DNA from: DATGFK01 sp040007395
GTDB lineage: Bacteria; Chloroflexota; Anaerolineae; Aggregatilineales; UBA2796
DNA length: 15,258 nucleotides
Assembly: GCA_040007395.1 (NCBI GenBank)
Contig: JBDTVG010000208.1
Coordinates: 1 to 15,258 of the forward strand
Direction: 5' to 3'
Made by a program: the position numbers and the translations under genes
Notes under the pieces: generated by a model
The model's database searches: none
What the model was told of the DNA's origin: nothing
Seen by the model: the letters and a program-made list of their open reading frames with translations, nothing else
Shown here: one piece after another, positions 14,180-15,258 of the stretch
Layout: each line of letters starts with the position of its first letter
How positions within the stretch are numbered: the stretch's first letter is position 1

Positions 14180-15058
14180 TTAAAGTGGCTGAATTTTATT
14201 GTTGTTCCAACTGTATGCATATCCTTTTCCCTTGATATCAAGATATAAATTTGGTAGAGCTAGATTTACTCCAATTTTCAAATCTAGTGTCTTTTGAGAA
14301 TAGTCTAAATATCCTAAATTTCCGTTTCTAGCCCACAAACTGAGATTATGGACATACCCGTCAAATGGGTCTTGCTGATTTTCCAGCGGTAAGACTCCGT
14401 CGCGTTGTAAAATCTTAATAATCCTGTCGCTTAGCGTATTAGGGTAACTATGTGGTAGAAGTACCGTTCTTGGATAATATTCTGAATCTTCTTCTGATAT
14501 TTTTCGTTCATTAGCGTAATGTGTATCGAGGATTAATCTTGGCGCTAAACTGAAATATGAGATTATAAATTGCGTATAAGATGGAATAAATACATCATTA
14601 ACGACTCTGCAAATCGGCAGTGCATGAATAATTGCTTGCGCAGGAATGTCATCTGGCAACAACCAAGGCGTTATATATGGAATTTCTCCAGCAATATTGT
14701 TAAATGGTCGTGTTTCAATTGGGATATTGTTATGCAAATTTAGAAAAGTATGTACGCCCAAGTAGTGATTGCAAGGAACCTCATAATTTTGCGGATAATC
14801 TTTAGGTAACACACTTCCCGTGTTAAGACTAAATTGCATACGACCTGGCATAATGGAATAAGTATCTATTTTTTCCATACACTTTGTATAACAATATGGA
14901 CACTCGGCGTAAACATATAACGGCAATATATTCTCATACGCCTGATCAAACCTATTTTGTGCTCGTCTTCTGAAGCTTAATCCGCTGATCATGTCCAAGT
15001 ATGTGCTTGGATTACAGTAGAATTTTAGTTGAGTTTCTAATTGGGGGTAGATGTACAT
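14180..15058 (-). CDS. AT-rich orphan gene, protein of unknown function with Cys/His cluster
   Basis: 292 aa of no family I recognise. It has no signal peptide or clear membrane helix and is rich in Tyr, Asn, Ile and Pro. The most structured feature is AECPYCYTKCMEK (C53, C56, C60), followed by PCNHYLGVH (C96, H98, H103), which could make a zinc site. A Tyr-rich N-terminus and segments such as ITPWLLPDDIPAQAIIHALP are well formed, so it looks like a real protein. Composition breaks sharply with the surroundings: 14521-14580 has 20 G/C of 60, against 38 of 60 at 6061-6120 in dnaA. That points to recent transfer. The ribosome site before the ATG (15058) is weak (gaag, about 8 nt). It has its own promoter-like sequence and a strong terminator, next to RHS debris. 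An immunity or defence role is possible but unsupported by any motif. Confidence 0.75.
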   Translation of the reverse strand: MYIYPQLETQLKFYCNPSTYLDMISGLSFRRRAQNRFDQAYENILPLYVYAECPYCYTKCMEKIDTYSIMPGRMQFSLNTGSVLPKDYPQNYEVPCNHYLGVHTFLNLHNNIPIETRPFNNIAGEIPYITPWLLPDDIPAQAIIHALPICRVVNDVFIPSYTQFIISYFSLAPRLILDTHYANERKISEEDSEYYPRTVLLPHSYPNTLSDRIIKILQRDGVLPLENQQDPFDGYVHNLSLWARNGNLGYLDYSQKTLDLKIGVNLALPNLYLDIKGKGYAYSWNNNKIQPL

Positions 15059-15075
15059 TATATGTCTTCTTTTGC

Positions 15076-15104
15076 ATAGTATAATATAGTACGTCTAATG
15101 TGAA
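15076..15104 (-). promoter_or_regulatory. Promoter candidate for the AT-rich orphan gene
   Basis: On the minus strand TTCACA (15099-15104, 5 of 6) and TACTAT (15076-15081, 4 of 6) are 17 bp apart; TATTAT (15081-15086) is an alternative -10. It lies 18 bp before the ATG at 15058, so the leader would be very short. Confidence 0.4.
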
Positions 15105-15218
15105 TTCGATTTTTCGATCCGCACCGCAACTTGATCGACGTTCGAGATACATCGATTTTGGCAATTCATGGCTTGTCTGCCCATGCGGCTAAAAGGCAAT
15201 TCCACATCAGACGTATAG

Positions 15219-15224
15219 TATAAT
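15219..15224 (+). promoter_or_regulatory. Perfect TATAAT facing out of the window
   Basis: A perfect -10 sequence lies in the right arm of the inverted repeat and would drive a rightward gene beyond 15258. I found no -35 at the proper distance. The motif may simply be part of the 11-bp direct repeat. Confidence 0.25.
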
Positions 15225-15258
15225 AGGGAGTCCGCCCACGAATTAAAGTGAGACATTT

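Larger units (their letters stand above)
15076..15225. repeat. Inverted repeat flanked by 11-bp direct repeats
   Basis: TACGTCTAATGTGAATT (15090-15106) reappears in reverse complement at 15198-15215 as TACGTCTGATGTGGAATT, with one mismatch and one extra base. Just outside each copy lies the identical 11-mer atagtataata (15076-15086 and 15215-15225). The inner 90 bp are less AT-rich and contain ggcaattc twice (15160-15167, 15195-15202). Two readings fit: a small MITE-like insertion with terminal inverted repeats and duplicated target, or a two-way regulatory region with a repeated operator. No gene was found inside or in 15226-15258. Confidence 0.5.

Noticed and set aside
1..15258. CRISPR array, tRNA, rRNA or transposase
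   Set aside because: No regularly spaced repeats, cloverleaf-like stretch, rRNA sequence or transposase motif was seen on either strand.

Overview
The window looks like a chromosomal segment of a moderately GC-rich free-living bacterium. Gene style suggests a Chloroflexota (Anaerolineae-like) genome: an 896-aa AlaRS, an RmlD/GT2 pair, a soluble PAS-GAF histidine kinase, a secreted SnoaL-fold protein with a Pro/Ala tail, a large secreted peptide-binding protein and RHS debris. That placement is inferred from content and could not be tested by a search.

Layout. 1-3018: a leader with a clear sigma-70-type promoter, then full-length alaS. 3019-3286: an inverted, REP/MITE-like repeat and a second TATAAT promoter. 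3287-5132: an RmlD-like dTDP-sugar reductase and a rhamnosyltransferase-like GT2, 22 bp apart and closed by a hairpin overlapping the GT2 stop; probably a small surface-polysaccharide operon. 5149-7200 (minus): a divergent full-length DnaA paralogue followed 81 bp downstream by a cysteine-hydrolase (isochorismatase fold) with an intact D/K/C triad. DnaA has a strong promoter about 200 nt upstream and a palindrome just behind it. 7712-8269 (minus): a secreted SnoaL-like protein with a strong SD and a textbook terminator. 8531-10528 (+): an orphan cytoplasmic histidine kinase. 10697-11209 (minus): a two-TM protein with a monothiol (CxxS) thioredoxin-like domain. The last two genes converge on one long hairpin. 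11521-11676: a small ORF with excellent SD broken by an in-frame UAG. 11815-13659: an orphan extracellular family-5 solute-binding protein.

13668 to the end is the accessory part: a decayed C-terminal piece of an RHS/YD-repeat protein, a bidirectional-looking terminator, a conspicuously AT-rich orphan gene (292 aa, Cys/His cluster), and upstream of it a 150-bp inverted-repeat structure flanked by 11-bp direct repeats that carries promoter-like sequences facing both ways.

There is no CRISPR array, tRNA, rRNA, transposase or integrase that I can see. The best candidates for something undescribed are the AT-rich orphan with its inverted-repeat upstream region, the DnaA paralogue, and the UAG-interrupted small ORF.
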